29,309 nt of DNA from Lachnospiraceae bacterium (lineage in GTDB: Bacteria > Bacillota_A > Clostridia > Lachnospirales > Lachnospiraceae): NCBI GenBank assembly GCA_017482005.1, contig JAFUOI010000012.1, positions 1-29,309 on the forward strand. The letters run 5' to 3'. How positions within the stretch are numbered: the first letter of the stretch is position 1; each line of letters starts with the position of its first letter. A program made the position numbers and the translations under genes. Of the stretch, positions 8,278 through 16,163 are shown piece after piece. The notes under the pieces are model-generated. The model saw only the letters and a program-made list of their open reading frames with translations. It was not told the DNA's origin and made no database searches.

Positions 8278-8306
8278 ATTATAGAAGATAATAGAAATAC
8301 TGTCAA
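8278..8306 (-). promoter_or_regulatory. Consensus sigma-A promoter of the HD-GYP gene
   Basis: Read on the minus strand, TTGACA (8301-8306), 17 bp and TATAAT (8278-8283) are a perfect housekeeping consensus, 27 bases before ATG 8251. Confidence 0.8.
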
Positions 8307-8375
8307 TGAAAGTCGTATGAAAATAAAGCAAAAAAAGGGCAGTTATCTGACATCGCGGCTTTATGAAGAGTAGTT

Positions 8376-8555
8376 GTTAAATCTATGGAGAATGATAGAA
8401 ATAAAGGATTTTCTGCGAAGACTGTTGAAAAACGTCGGCACTTAGATTTTTCAAGCTACTTGCGCAGAAAAATCTTTAGTACCGCTACGTTTTTCATCAA
8501 GTGAGAACGCGTCTGAGCGAAAAACTTTATTTTGGTCATTCTCCATAGATTTAAC
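8376..8555. repeat. Palindromic structured repeat, type A copy 2
   Basis: The ends are a perfect 20-bp inverted repeat (GTTAAATCTATGGAGAATGA 8376-8395 and its complement 8536-8555), extended inward by imperfect AAATAAAG/CTTTATTT pairing. Inside, TGAAAAACG (8426-8434) pairs perfectly with CGTTTTTCA (8488-8496). The apical hairpin AGATTTTTC (8444-8452) / GAAAAATCT (8467-8475) is also perfect. The unpaired blocks GTCGGCACTTAG (8434-8445) and CTTTAGTACCGCTACG (8474-8489), and a late GAGCGAAA (8515-8522), match copy 1 at 485-631, although the stems differ completely. It occupies most of the 485-bp gap between the divergent HD-GYP and fructokinase genes; beyond the two promoters I see nothing else there. 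Confidence 0.82.
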
Positions 8556-8657
8556 CGGTACTTCAATATCATAACATCCGCATCCTGTCTTTCGCTACCA
8601 TCCGGGAGTTGCAAAAAATCAGCCTGCGCGCAACTGGTGATTTTCAAAAGAATAGGA

Positions 8658-8686
8658 TTGAGAAAAGGAAGAAAAGTAATTATACT
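8658..8686 (+). promoter_or_regulatory. Predicted sigma-A promoter of the fructokinase / lyxose isomerase operon
   Basis: TTGAGA (8658-8663), a 17-bp spacer and TATACT (8681-8686) lie 50 bp before ATG 8737. Confidence 0.65.
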
Positions 8687-8736
8687 GAACATATGGGGTA
8701 TTTGGAGAAAAAAAGGGATGAAGGAGAGGGTGTATT

Positions 8737-9663
8737 ATGGATATTATTTGTGCGGGCGAAATGCTCATTGATTTTACACCGGGAAAAGAACCGGATACTT
8801 ATACGGCCAATCCCGGAGGTGCGCCGGCCAATGTGGCGGTCAGTACGGCGAGAAACGGCTTAAATACAGCGTTTCTCGGAGTCCTTGGAAATGATGATTT
8901 CGGAAAAAAGTTAAAGGATGTACTTTTAAAAGAAGGCATCAGAATGCTTTGTCCCAATCTGACGGATGAGGCGGTTACGACCCTTGCGTTTGTCACGCTT
9001 TATGAGGGTGGTGAGCGGTCGTTTACTTTTGCGAGAAAGCCGGGCGCGGATATTTTATTGCGAAAAGAAGACATAGACGAAAAGGAAATTGCCCGCACCC
9101 GTGTGTTGCATGCGGGAAGTGTTTCTCTTTCCGATGATCCCTGCAGGGAAGCGATAGGCCATGCTATGGAGCTGGCTCATAAAAATAAAAAATTGGTCAG
9201 TTTTGATATTAATTATCGTGATATGATCTGGCATGATATGGACAAATGCAAAGAAGAAGTGGAAAAAGTGTTGCCTTATGTGGATCTGCTTAAAATTTCG
9301 GATGAGGAACTTTACTTTGCCGGCGGGGAAGAAAACATACCGGCATTTATGGAGAAATACGGAATTACCGTGCTTGTGGAAACCCTCGGAAGCAAGGGGG
9401 CGAAATACTTTTTTGACGGAAAAGAAGGGGTTGTGGACGGAAGAAAGGTAAATGCTATAGATGCCACAGGAGCAGGAGATGCTTTCTGGGGCGGATTCCT
9501 GTCAAAGTTGCTGATGTCCGGAGCAGAGAAGGCAGAGGATATAGAGGAAGAACAGATCAGGGAAGCGCTTGCGTACGGTAATGCATCAGGCGCACTCTGT
9601 GTACAGAAGCAGGGAGGTATTCCTGCTCTTCCGACAAGAGAAGAGATTGAGGAGGTATTGTAA
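8737..9663 (+). CDS. Fructokinase-like PfkB-family sugar kinase
   Basis: This 308-residue ribokinase-superfamily enzyme has normal length. PfkB signature 1 is seen as NPGGAPANVAVSTARNG near residue 26. Signature 2 is DATGAGDAFWGGF with the catalytic base Asp248. Overall it resembles bacterial fructokinases (ScrK type), which phosphorylate fructose to fructose 6-phosphate with ATP. The ribosome site AAGGAG precedes ATG 8737. The stop TAA shares its last base with the ATG of the lyxose/mannose isomerase gene (TAATG), a coupling that supports fructose as substrate, since that isomerase family can make fructose from mannose. Related PfkB kinases for other ketoses cannot be excluded. No PTS or ABC sugar transporter is adjacent. 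Confidence 0.88.
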   Translation: MDIICAGEMLIDFTPGKEPDTYTANPGGAPANVAVSTARNGLNTAFLGVLGNDDFGKKLKDVLLKEGIRMLCPNLTDEAVTTLAFVTLYEGGERSFTFARKPGADILLRKEDIDEKEIARTRVLHAGSVSLSDDPCREAIGHAMELAHKNKKLVSFDINYRDMIWHDMDKCKEEVEKVLPYVDLLKISDEELYFAGGEENIPAFMEKYGITVLVETLGSKGAKYFFDGKEGVVDGRKVNAIDATGAGDAFWGGFLSKLLMSGAEKAEDIEEEQIREALAYGNASGALCVQKQGGIPALPTREEIEEVL

Positions 9664-10343
9664 TGAAACGTTCAAAAATTAACGCATGTATTAAAGATAT
9701 GGAGCGTCTGATCAAAGAACACGGATTTGAGCTGCCGCCGTTCTGTCATTGGACGCCGCAGGACTGGCAGGATAAAAACAGTGAGTATGACGAAATCCGT
9801 GACAATATGCTCGGATGGGATATCACGGATTACGGTCTCGGTGATTTTGATAAGGTCGGATTTGCGCTGATTACACTTCGCAACGGAAATCAGAACAATC
9901 CGAAATATAAGAAGGTATATGCGGAAAAGCTTTTGATGCTGAAGGAGGGTCAGCATTCCCCAATGCATTTCCACTGGAATAAGAGCGAAGACATTATCAA
10001 CCGCGGCGGCGGAACGTTGCTCATTCATGTATACAATGATGCGGGAGACGGTTCTTTTGCAGATACGGATGTTCTTGTCAATATGGACGGACGTTCGTTT
10101 TACGTGCCTGCAGGGACGGCTGTGGAGCTTAGACCCGGGGAGAGCATAACACTTTGGCCGCATCAGTACCATGACTTTGATGTGAAACCCGGTACGGGCG
10201 ATGTGCTGATCGGAGAAGTTTCCATGTGCAATGACGACAATACAGATAACCGTTTTTATGAGGAAGTCGGCAGATTTCCGACCATAGAGGAGGATGAGGA
10301 ACCTTACAGGCTTCTCTGTAATGAGTATCCGCCTGCAAAATAA
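9663..10343 (+). CDS. D-lyxose ketol-isomerase (D-lyxose/D-mannose isomerase)
   Basis: This 226-residue cupin-type isomerase has about the family's usual length. Members bind Mn2+ and interconvert D-lyxose with D-xylulose, and often D-mannose with D-fructose. The metal site is readable: His102 and His104 in SPMHFHW, Glu109 in NKSED and a later His in WPHQYHDFD (His167 or His170). The start ATG overlaps the stop of the fructokinase gene, so both are made from one message. Together they form a plausible two-step path, mannose (or lyxose) to a ketose and then to the ketose phosphate. Family identity is good; which aldose is the natural substrate is inferred only from the kinase neighbour. Confidence 0.87.
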   Translation: MKRSKINACIKDMERLIKEHGFELPPFCHWTPQDWQDKNSEYDEIRDNMLGWDITDYGLGDFDKVGFALITLRNGNQNNPKYKKVYAEKLLMLKEGQHSPMHFHWNKSEDIINRGGGTLLIHVYNDAGDGSFADTDVLVNMDGRSFYVPAGTAVELRPGESITLWPHQYHDFDVKPGTGDVLIGEVSMCNDDNTDNRFYEEVGRFPTIEEDEEPYRLLCNEYPPAK

Positions 10344-10358
10344 AGGAGACAGACAATC

Positions 10359-12098
10359 ATGAAGTTTTTGCTGGCAGCAGTCAATACAAAATATATACAT
10401 TCCAATCCCGCAGTCTATTCTCTTAAAGCATATGCGGAAAAAAAGGATCCGGAGCTGATCGGTCAGATTGAGATTGCAGAGTACACAATCAATCACCAAA
10501 TTCCGGATATATTGGCAGATTTATATAAAAGAAAACCGGATGCGATTGGATTTTCATGCTATATCTGGAATATTTCTTATGTTTTGGAGCTGGCGGAAGA
10601 GATGAAAAAACTCTTGCCGGATGTGCAGATATGGCTTGGAGGACCTGAGGTATCGTTCGATGCAGATAAGCTGTTGTCTGCGAATCCGTTTCTTACCGGC
10701 GTGATATGCGGCGAAGGTGAGGAGACGTTTTTTCAGTTAGTGAGTGCTTACAAGGATGCGGAGAAAAAAGGGACTTTATTGTCAGAAGTTAGCAAAGGGC
10801 AACTGCACAGTGAGGAACTCATTCTGTCGGAAGTTCCGTTTTTGTATGATGAGGATGAGCCCTTTGAAAATAGGATTCTGTATTATGAGTCAAGCAGAGG
10901 GTGTCCGTTCCGATGCAGTTATTGCCTGTCATCCATTGATAAAACAGTCCGATTGCGGGATATAGAGACAGTAAAAAAAGAACTGGCATATTTTATAGAT
11001 AAAAGGGTTCGTCAGGTAAAATTTGTGGACCGTACATTTAACTGCAACAAAGCTCACGCCCTTGCAATTTGGGAATATCTTCTGGAGCATGACAACGGAG
11101 TGACAAATTTTCATTTTGAGATAGCGGCCGATTTGCTTGGAGAGGAAGAACTCTCACTTCTTTCAAAATTCCGTCCGGGAGCTTTGCAGCTGGAAATCGG
11201 TGTGCAGTCTACCAATAAAAAAACAATTGAGGAAATCGACCGGCGGATGGATGTAGAGCGTCTGAGGGGTGTAGTAAAACGTATTCATGATGGCGGAAAC
11301 ATACACATGCATCTGGATCTGATCGCAGGGCTTCCTTATGAAGATTATACATCCTTTGGGAAATCGTTTGATGATGTTTTTTCCATGCAGCCGGAGCAGT
11401 TGCAGCTTGGATTTTTGAAGGTGTTAAAGGGTTCAAAGATGTATCAAAAGGCAGATGATTACGGTCTTGTATATCGCTCAAAACCGCCTTATGAGGTGTT
11501 GTATACTGACTGGATATCCTTTGAGGATATATGTAAATTAAAGCGCATAGAAGAGATGGTGGAAATCTATTACAACAGTAATCAATTTACTATGACGCTT
11601 CCCCTTGCAATTAAAAGATTTACATCGCCGTTTGCCTTTTTTGAGGCTCTTGCGGATTATTATGAAGCACAGGGATATTTTGTGCAGTCACCGGCGCGAA
11701 GTTACCGCTATCATGTGTTGCTTTCTTTCTTAAAAGAAGTGCTTTCTCTTAGGGATTCGGAAGAAAAACTTTTTGCAGAGTGTCTGACGGTGGATTTGTA
11801 TTTAAGGGAAAATTGTAAAACAAGACCGGATTTTGCAGTGGATCCGGCAGCACATAAAGAGAGGGAAAGAGACTTTTTCCATAAGGAAGCGGCGGAGCAT
11901 AAGATGCTGGGTGAGACATATGCGGATTATGATGCCCGCATGCTTGCAAGAGCTGTCCATGTTGAACCGGTTTTCTATGATCATATAACGGGACAGATAC
12001 TCAAAGAACCGGAGTATATGGTGTTTGATTATAAAAACAGGAATGCTCTTACTTATGAGGCAAAGACTTACAGAATAGGACAGAAATCAGATGAGTAA
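10359..12098 (+). CDS. Radical SAM protein with N-terminal B12-binding-like domain (DUF4080 type)
   Basis: This 579-residue enzyme has three parts. The first is a cobalamin-binding-like Rossmann domain (about 1-130, with IGFSCYIWN and WLGGPEVSF). The second is a radical SAM barrel whose [4Fe-4S] ligands are C182, C186 and C189 in RGCPFRCSYC, with a GVQS-type strand further on. The third is a C-terminal region of about 200 residues matching what I know as the DUF4080 extension. Relatives are common in Clostridia as single-copy genes of unknown substrate; methylthiotransferase or cobalamin-dependent chemistry has been proposed only by analogy. The classic B12 lower-ligand motif DxHxxG is not seen, so cobalamin binding is uncertain. 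GGAGACAGACAATC gives the ribosome site. Its last 8 bases overlap the exonuclease gene. Confidence 0.88.
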   Translation: MKFLLAAVNTKYIHSNPAVYSLKAYAEKKDPELIGQIEIAEYTINHQIPDILADLYKRKPDAIGFSCYIWNISYVLELAEEMKKLLPDVQIWLGGPEVSFDADKLLSANPFLTGVICGEGEETFFQLVSAYKDAEKKGTLLSEVSKGQLHSEELILSEVPFLYDEDEPFENRILYYESSRGCPFRCSYCLSSIDKTVRLRDIETVKKELAYFIDKRVRQVKFVDRTFNCNKAHALAIWEYLLEHDNGVTNFHFEIAADLLGEEELSLLSKFRPGALQLEIGVQSTNKKTIEEIDRRMDVERLRGVVKRIHDGGNIHMHLDLIAGLPYEDYTSFGKSFDDVFSMQPEQLQLGFLKVLKGSKMYQKADDYGLVYRSKPPYEVLYTDWISFEDICKLKRIEEMVEIYYNSNQFTMTLPLAIKRFTSPFAFFEALADYYEAQGYFVQSPARSYRYHVLLSFLKEVLSLRDSEEKLFAECLTVDLYLRENCKTRPDFAVDPAAHKERERDFFHKEAAEHKMLGETYADYDARMLARAVHVEPVFYDHITGQILKEPEYMVFDYKNRNALTYEAKTYRIGQKSDE

Positions 12099-12816
12099 CT
12101 TAAATGCAACGGTCATTGATCTGGAGATGACGGGACTTAATGCACGGACGGAAAAGATTATAGAGATCGGGGCAGCGAAGATCCGTGACGGAAAAGTGAC
12201 AAAGACTTATACAAAGCTTTTAAATCCGGGCAGAAGACTGGATGATAAGACAGTGGAAATCACGGGTATTACCGATGAGATGTTGACAGAAACCCCGGCT
12301 TTTGCGCAGATAAAAGATGAGTTTTTGGACTTTATCGGGGAAGATGTGCTTCTTGGGCATAATGTAATCTTTGATTATTCTTTTTTAAAGAAAGAAATAA
12401 TCAATGAAAGTCCGAAGGGAACAAGATTTGAGAAAAAAGGTATTGATACGCTTAAGATTGCACGGCGGTTTTTGCCGGGTGACCAAAAAAAGCAACTGAC
12501 AGCGCTTTGCGAATATTACGGAATAGAATATCATGCCCACCGGGCACTGGATGACGCACTTGCAACTTTCTGTCTATATGAAGTATTATGGGAAACTTTT
12601 TATGAAAAGGGACCGGACGTCTTTGAGGCGAAACCTCTTGTTTATCAGGTAAAAAAAGAAAGTCCCGTGATGGCAAAGCAGATTGCGCAAATCACAAGAC
12701 TTTTGGAAACATATGAGGTGGAGTGTCCGTATATACTTGAAAAAATGACAAAAAACGAAGCGAGCAGATATATCGATAAGCTTAGGACAACGCACGGAGG
12801 ATCGCAGCTTTCGTGA
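12091..12816 (+). CDS. DEDDh 3'-5' exonuclease, DNA polymerase III epsilon / PolC exonuclease type
   Basis: This 241-residue nuclease has an N-terminal DnaQ-like exonuclease domain (about residues 6-170) with all acidic ligands: D10 and E12 in VIDLEMTG, D95 in HNVIFDYSF, and H150 with D155 in AHRALDDA. The family removes nucleotides from DNA or RNA 3' ends with two metal ions. A stand-alone protein of this size is an accessory exonuclease, not the polymerase itself. The C-terminal 70 residues are not recognised. Its ATG lies 8 bases inside the radical SAM gene, suggesting coupled translation, but a shared pathway is not obvious. Its 3' end overlaps the converging gene at 12782-13378 by 35 bp. 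Confidence 0.88.
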   Translation: MSNLNATVIDLEMTGLNARTEKIIEIGAAKIRDGKVTKTYTKLLNPGRRLDDKTVEITGITDEMLTETPAFAQIKDEFLDFIGEDVLLGHNVIFDYSFLKKEIINESPKGTRFEKKGIDTLKIARRFLPGDQKKQLTALCEYYGIEYHAHRALDDALATFCLYEVLWETFYEKGPDVFEAKPLVYQVKKESPVMAKQIAQITRLLETYEVECPYILEKMTKNEASRYIDKLRTTHGGSQLS

Positions 12817-13378
12817 TAGAATGCAGACTTTCTGCTTTTTGTCGAAGCCAGTCGATTCCTGCGTTATTGCCCTGCTCCTGATAAATCTGAATAATCAGTT
12901 TGTAATGGGACAGAGAATCCGTACCGGTAAGAATTGTTTCTTCCGATAACATAAGAGCCTCGTCTTTACGGCCGATATCATACAGGTGCTGGCAGAGCAG
13001 GTAGATGTTTTTTACAAAGAGTTCGTAGTTGGCATCGTATTCGGATAGAATGGTCATGTTGGCAGCGCCGAACCGTTTTTTGACTTCGGTGTTGGAAATG
13101 CCGTTCAAATTCACCATTTTTTTGTCGGTCAGCGAAAGAAGATGCGTGAGACATTCCGGAACCGGATTCGGAGAAAAGCTTTCCTCTGTCGGAAGTTTAT
13201 CAAACGGAAAAACAACAAAGTCGCTCTCTTCTAATTGTTTTTTTCTGACACTATTTGCCATACTTTCGTTTTCCCAGAAATCAGATTCTGCTTTTTCGTT
13301 TAAAATACGGCTTTTACGGAGAGTGATGGTAAGCCAGAAACCGAAAATCGTAAAGCTTGCAAAAATAAGTAAATTCAT
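12782..13378 (-). CDS. Small membrane-anchored protein with TPR-like C-terminus, function unknown
   Basis: This 198-residue protein starts with one membrane segment (about residues 2-20) and a basic stop-transfer (RKSR). A charged, disordered-looking middle follows (about 25-85). The helical C-terminal half contains repeated helix pairs with a tetratricopeptide feel (YLLCQHLYDIGRKDEALMLS, then IIQIYQEQGNNAGIDWL). I do not recognise a named family; TPR-like folding is inferred from pattern only. AAGGATAT precedes ATG 13378. Its last 35 bases overlap the exonuclease gene on the other strand with no terminator visible between them. Its predicted promoter lies inside the divergent small ORF at 13415-13522. 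Confidence 0.7.
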   Translation of the reverse strand: MNLLIFASFTIFGFWLTITLRKSRILNEKAESDFWENESMANSVRKKQLEESDFVVFPFDKLPTEESFSPNPVPECLTHLLSLTDKKMVNLNGISNTEVKKRFGAANMTILSEYDANYELFVKNIYLLCQHLYDIGRKDEALMLSEETILTGTDSLSHYKLIIQIYQEQGNNAGIDWLRQKAESLHSITKAAILRALS

Positions 13379-13385
13379 ATATAAT
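13357..13385 (+). promoter_or_regulatory. Predicted promoter of the 35-residue protein / VanW operon
   Basis: TTGCAA (13357-13362), 17 bp and TATAAT (13380-13385) lie 29 bases before ATG 13415. The -35 box falls within the start of the divergent gene. Confidence 0.65.
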
Positions 13386-13414
13386 ATCCTTTCAAAGCAA
13401 AAGAGGTGATATGT

Positions 13415-13522
13415 ATGTTTAATAATAACAAAATGAAACGTATTGTTGCAACTGTTATTGCAGTTGTTTTAGTATTAGCACTTGTTGTACCGCTTGTTAT
13501 TTCATCAATCGGCTTTTTCTAA
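13415..13522 (+). CDS. 35-residue single-span membrane protein
   Basis: A short frame encodes a Lys/Arg-bearing N-terminus (MFNNNKMKR) followed by a hydrophobic stretch (about residues 10-35) ending in IGFF. It has a well-spaced ribosome site (AGAGGTGAT, 6-bp gap) and its own promoter at 13357-13385. The VanW gene begins 19 bp after its stop, so it probably heads that operon. Size and topology recall small stress-related or complex-tethering membrane peptides of Firmicutes such as Prli42, but this is only a resemblance of layout. An ATG at 13411 in another frame stops after three codons. I judge it real because of the signals around it; the function is unknown. Confidence 0.7.
   Translation: MFNNNKMKRIVATVIAVVLVLALVVPLVISSIGFF
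13422..13451 (-). promoter_or_regulatory. Possible promoter of the divergent TPR-like protein gene
   Basis: On the minus strand, TTGCAA (13446-13451), 18 bp and TATTAT (13422-13427) with an upstream TG (extended -10) lie about 43 bases before ATG 13378, inside the small ORF. Boxes are imperfect, so this is tentative. Confidence 0.4.
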
Positions 13523-13540
13523 AATAAAGAGGAAATCAGT

Positions 13541-15088
13541 ATGAGAAAATTTATTACAATATTATCTGCGGCCCTTGCAGTTACACTTTTTTTACATATG
13601 GATGTGCAGGCAGCAGATACAATCAATACAATTGAAAAGGGAGTTTATATCGGAGATATCGATGTATCCGGTATGACTGCATTGGAAGCGGAAGCTGCGG
13701 TTAATTCTTATGTGGATTCGTTAAAATCCAAAGAGATTACATGCAATGCCCTTAATAATAATACCGTTACGGTTACGGCGGGAGACCTTGGTATTAAATG
13801 GCAGAATAAAGAAGTGGTTCAGCAGGCAGAACAGCTTGGAAAATCAGGAAATATCGTTCAAAGATATAAAGCCCTCAAAGATTTAGAGCATCAGAATGAA
13901 ATATTTCCGTTGGAGATTTCTTTTGATGAAGCGATGATCCGTTCTGTAATCAATGACCAGTGTCTTCAGTATAATGTGGAAGCAATCGACGGTACTCTGA
14001 CAAGAGAGGACGGCGAATTTAAATATGTGGCAGGTCAGACCGGTGTTGAAATTAATGTAGATGCATCTGTAAAAGCAATCCGGGAATACCTTTCCGATGA
14101 ATGGGATAAAGAGAACGCTATGATTGATCTTGTGGCAGAGACAACGCAGCCTCGGGGAACCGAAGAGGAGTTGTCTATGGTTAAGGATGTACTCGGTACA
14201 TTTACCACAAGCTTTTCTTCTTCCGGCTATAACCGCAGCGGTAATGTGCGCAACGGCTGTGCCAAGATTAACGGAACATTGTTGTATCCGGGTGATACCT
14301 TCTCTACATATGAGACAGTAAGTCCTTTTACGGAAGCAAATGGATATTTTCAGGCAGGTTCTTATCTTAACGGCCTTGTCGTAGATTCTCTCGGCGGCGG
14401 AATCTGTCAGGTTTCCACAACACTTTACAATGCAGTTCTTCTGGCAGAATTGGAAGTGACGGAGAGATTTAATCATTCCATGATTGTAACGTATGTAGAT
14501 CCGTCGGCAGATGCTGCAATATCAGGAACGGCTAAGGATTTCAAATTTGTAAATAATTTAAGCTATCCGGTTTATATTGAAGGAACTACAACAGAAGATA
14601 AAAAAGTTACATTTACAATTTACGGTTGCGAGACAAGAGATGCTAACAGAGAAGTAACATATGAAAGCGTTGTAATCAGTCAAACGGTTCCGGAAGGCGA
14701 GAGAATTGTAGCAGACTCCGGACAGCCGGCAGGATTTATTGATGTACAGTCCGCACATATCGGTTATGTGGCAGAGCTTTGGAAGATTGTGAAAGTGGAT
14801 GGTGTGGAAGAAAGCCGTGAGCAGGTTAATGGCAGTCGATATACGGCATCACCGAGAACCGCGTCGGTCGGAACAGCAACAGATAATCCGCTTATAGCAG
14901 CTGCGATTAATGCAGCAATTATGACAGGAAGTATTGATCAGTGCAGAGCAACAGCGGGAGCAATCGGTGCAGGAAATTACAATGATCCGGCTGTGACAGT
15001 TCTTGCGGCCCAGCAGGCAGCTCTTGCAGCGCAGCAGGCTCAGCAGCAGGCGGCTCAGCAGGCGCAACAGGAAGCTCCGGCTCAGTAA
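13541..15088 (+). CDS. Exported VanW-family protein with YoaR-like domain
   Basis: This 515-residue exported protein has a signal peptide (about 1-24, cleavage probably after VQA). A YoaR/peptidoglycan-binding-like domain follows (about 30-200, beginning GVYIGDIDVSGMT). The VanW domain (about 226-345) has its hallmark YPGDTFSTYETVSPF and GGGICQVSTTLYNA. A G5-like beta region (about 370-435) comes next, then an unstructured Ala/Gln-rich tail (about 480-515). VanW proteins accompany vancomycin-resistance clusters but are mostly housekeeping envelope proteins of unknown activity in Clostridia. No vanHAX genes are present, so resistance is not implied. AAGAGGAAATCAGT provides the ribosome site. 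The next gene starts 23 bp downstream. Confidence 0.9.
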   Translation: MRKFITILSAALAVTLFLHMDVQAADTINTIEKGVYIGDIDVSGMTALEAEAAVNSYVDSLKSKEITCNALNNNTVTVTAGDLGIKWQNKEVVQQAEQLGKSGNIVQRYKALKDLEHQNEIFPLEISFDEAMIRSVINDQCLQYNVEAIDGTLTREDGEFKYVAGQTGVEINVDASVKAIREYLSDEWDKENAMIDLVAETTQPRGTEEELSMVKDVLGTFTTSFSSSGYNRSGNVRNGCAKINGTLLYPGDTFSTYETVSPFTEANGYFQAGSYLNGLVVDSLGGGICQVSTTLYNAVLLAELEVTERFNHSMIVTYVDPSADAAISGTAKDFKFVNNLSYPVYIEGTTTEDKKVTFTIYGCETRDANREVTYESVVISQTVPEGERIVADSGQPAGFIDVQSAHIGYVAELWKIVKVDGVEESREQVNGSRYTASPRTASVGTATDNPLIAAAINAAIMTGSIDQCRATAGAIGAGNYNDPAVTVLAAQQAALAAQQAQQQAAQQAQQEAPAQ

Positions 15089-15111
15089 AAATATTCAGCG
15101 GGTGAAGCACA

Positions 15112-16122
15112 TTGAAACCAGGAAAGATTTCAGAGAACGTTTTAAAGCGTTCCGTGTTAAAATATATTGATTACGAACAAAAAGAAATCGCAAGAGGCGC
15201 AGGTATAGGAAATGACTGCGCCCTTTTTGCGTTTTGTCATGGAGCGGCAGTGGGAAGCTGTTCGTTTTCCGTGGACGGAAGAGAAAAAATCCGTCATGCA
15301 ATATATGCAGCAGCAAATAATCTTCTTGCAGGAGGAGTATGGCCGGGATATCTGCTTTTACATCTGACCCTTCCGGAGAGAGCAAGAGAGATCCGGATTC
15401 AGGAGATGATGGCGGAGGCGGCTGATATTTGCGGGAAAAACGGTTGGAAGATTGTCGGCGGACATACAGAAGTTTCTGTAAATGTTACGGATATTGTTGT
15501 CACGGTTACGGCCCTTTCCGCGGAGCCGGGAGAAGACGTAAAGAAGGATGCGGATGTTTCAAATATACAGCCGAAGCAGCGGACCTGCGATATGACGGGA
15601 TATGATGTTGTTGCCACAGGTTACATCGGAATGGAAGCAGCCGGTTTGATTGTTTCAAAAAAAGAACAGGAGCTGCTTAGCCGGTTTCCGAAATGGTTGT
15701 TGCAGGAATGTGAAAGATATAAAGATCATCTGTCTGTTGCCGATACGGTAAAGATTGCCAAAGAGTATGGTGCGGTGCTGATGCATGACATCGGCGAAGG
15801 TGGTATTTTTGCTTCTTTATGGGAGATGGCGCAGCGGGCAGGAACCGGTTTGACCATTGATATAAAGAAAATACCGATGAAGCAGTCCGTGGTTGAAATC
15901 TGTAACCATTATGATTTGAACCCATATGAGATATTGTCTCAGGGATGTTTGCTTATAGCAGTAAAGGATGGGGAAGAGATGACATCGGCGCTGAATGAAG
16001 CGGATATTCCGGCAGCAGTCATCGGAAAAATGACGGACAGCAACGATCGAATCATTGAAAACGGAGAGGAAATCCGTTATTTGGATCTTCCGAAACCCGA
16101 TCAGATACGGAAAATATTATAA
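15112..16122 (+). CDS. AIR synthase-related protein (PurM/HypE/SelD superfamily)
   Basis: This 336-residue protein has the two-domain AIR-synthase fold. The N-terminal ATP-binding half contains GIGNDCALF and the metal/phosphate motif GGHTEV; the C-terminal half contains MHDIGEGGIFASLWEMA. Superfamily members phosphorylate a carbonyl or amide oxygen. It most resembles the HypE-like group often labelled hydrogenase maturation factor in Clostridia. The terminal Cys-bearing motif of true HypE (PRIC type) is absent and the protein ends ...IRKIL, so carbamoyl dehydration is doubtful. The start is TTG 15112, supported by GCGGGTGA six bases upstream; no ATG gives the full domain. It is followed at 41 bp by an Lrp regulator and an aminotransferase, which suggests small-molecule or amino-acid metabolism. 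No hydrogenase gene is near. Confidence 0.82.
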   Translation: MKPGKISENVLKRSVLKYIDYEQKEIARGAGIGNDCALFAFCHGAAVGSCSFSVDGREKIRHAIYAAANNLLAGGVWPGYLLLHLTLPERAREIRIQEMMAEAADICGKNGWKIVGGHTEVSVNVTDIVVTVTALSAEPGEDVKKDADVSNIQPKQRTCDMTGYDVVATGYIGMEAAGLIVSKKEQELLSRFPKWLLQECERYKDHLSVADTVKIAKEYGAVLMHDIGEGGIFASLWEMAQRAGTGLTIDIKKIPMKQSVVEICNHYDLNPYEILSQGCLLIAVKDGEEMTSALNEADIPAAVIGKMTDSNDRIIENGEEIRYLDLPKPDQIRKIL

Positions 16123-16163
16123 TATAGAATTCATAGAAAAGATGCAAAGAAAGGATATGAAAA

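Noticed and set aside
485..8555. The three palindromic repeats as a CRISPR array or attachment sites
   Set aside because: They are isolated single copies kilobases apart with different arms; there are no regular spacers or nearby cas or integrase genes.
13029..13409. 126-codon plus-strand frame opposite the TPR-like gene
   Set aside because: The minus-strand frame has a start, ribosome site and membrane-anchor logic; the opposite frame has none.
13541..15088. VanW as evidence of vancomycin resistance
   Set aside because: No vanH, vanA/B-type ligase or vanX genes are present, and stand-alone VanW/YoaR proteins are common in Clostridia.
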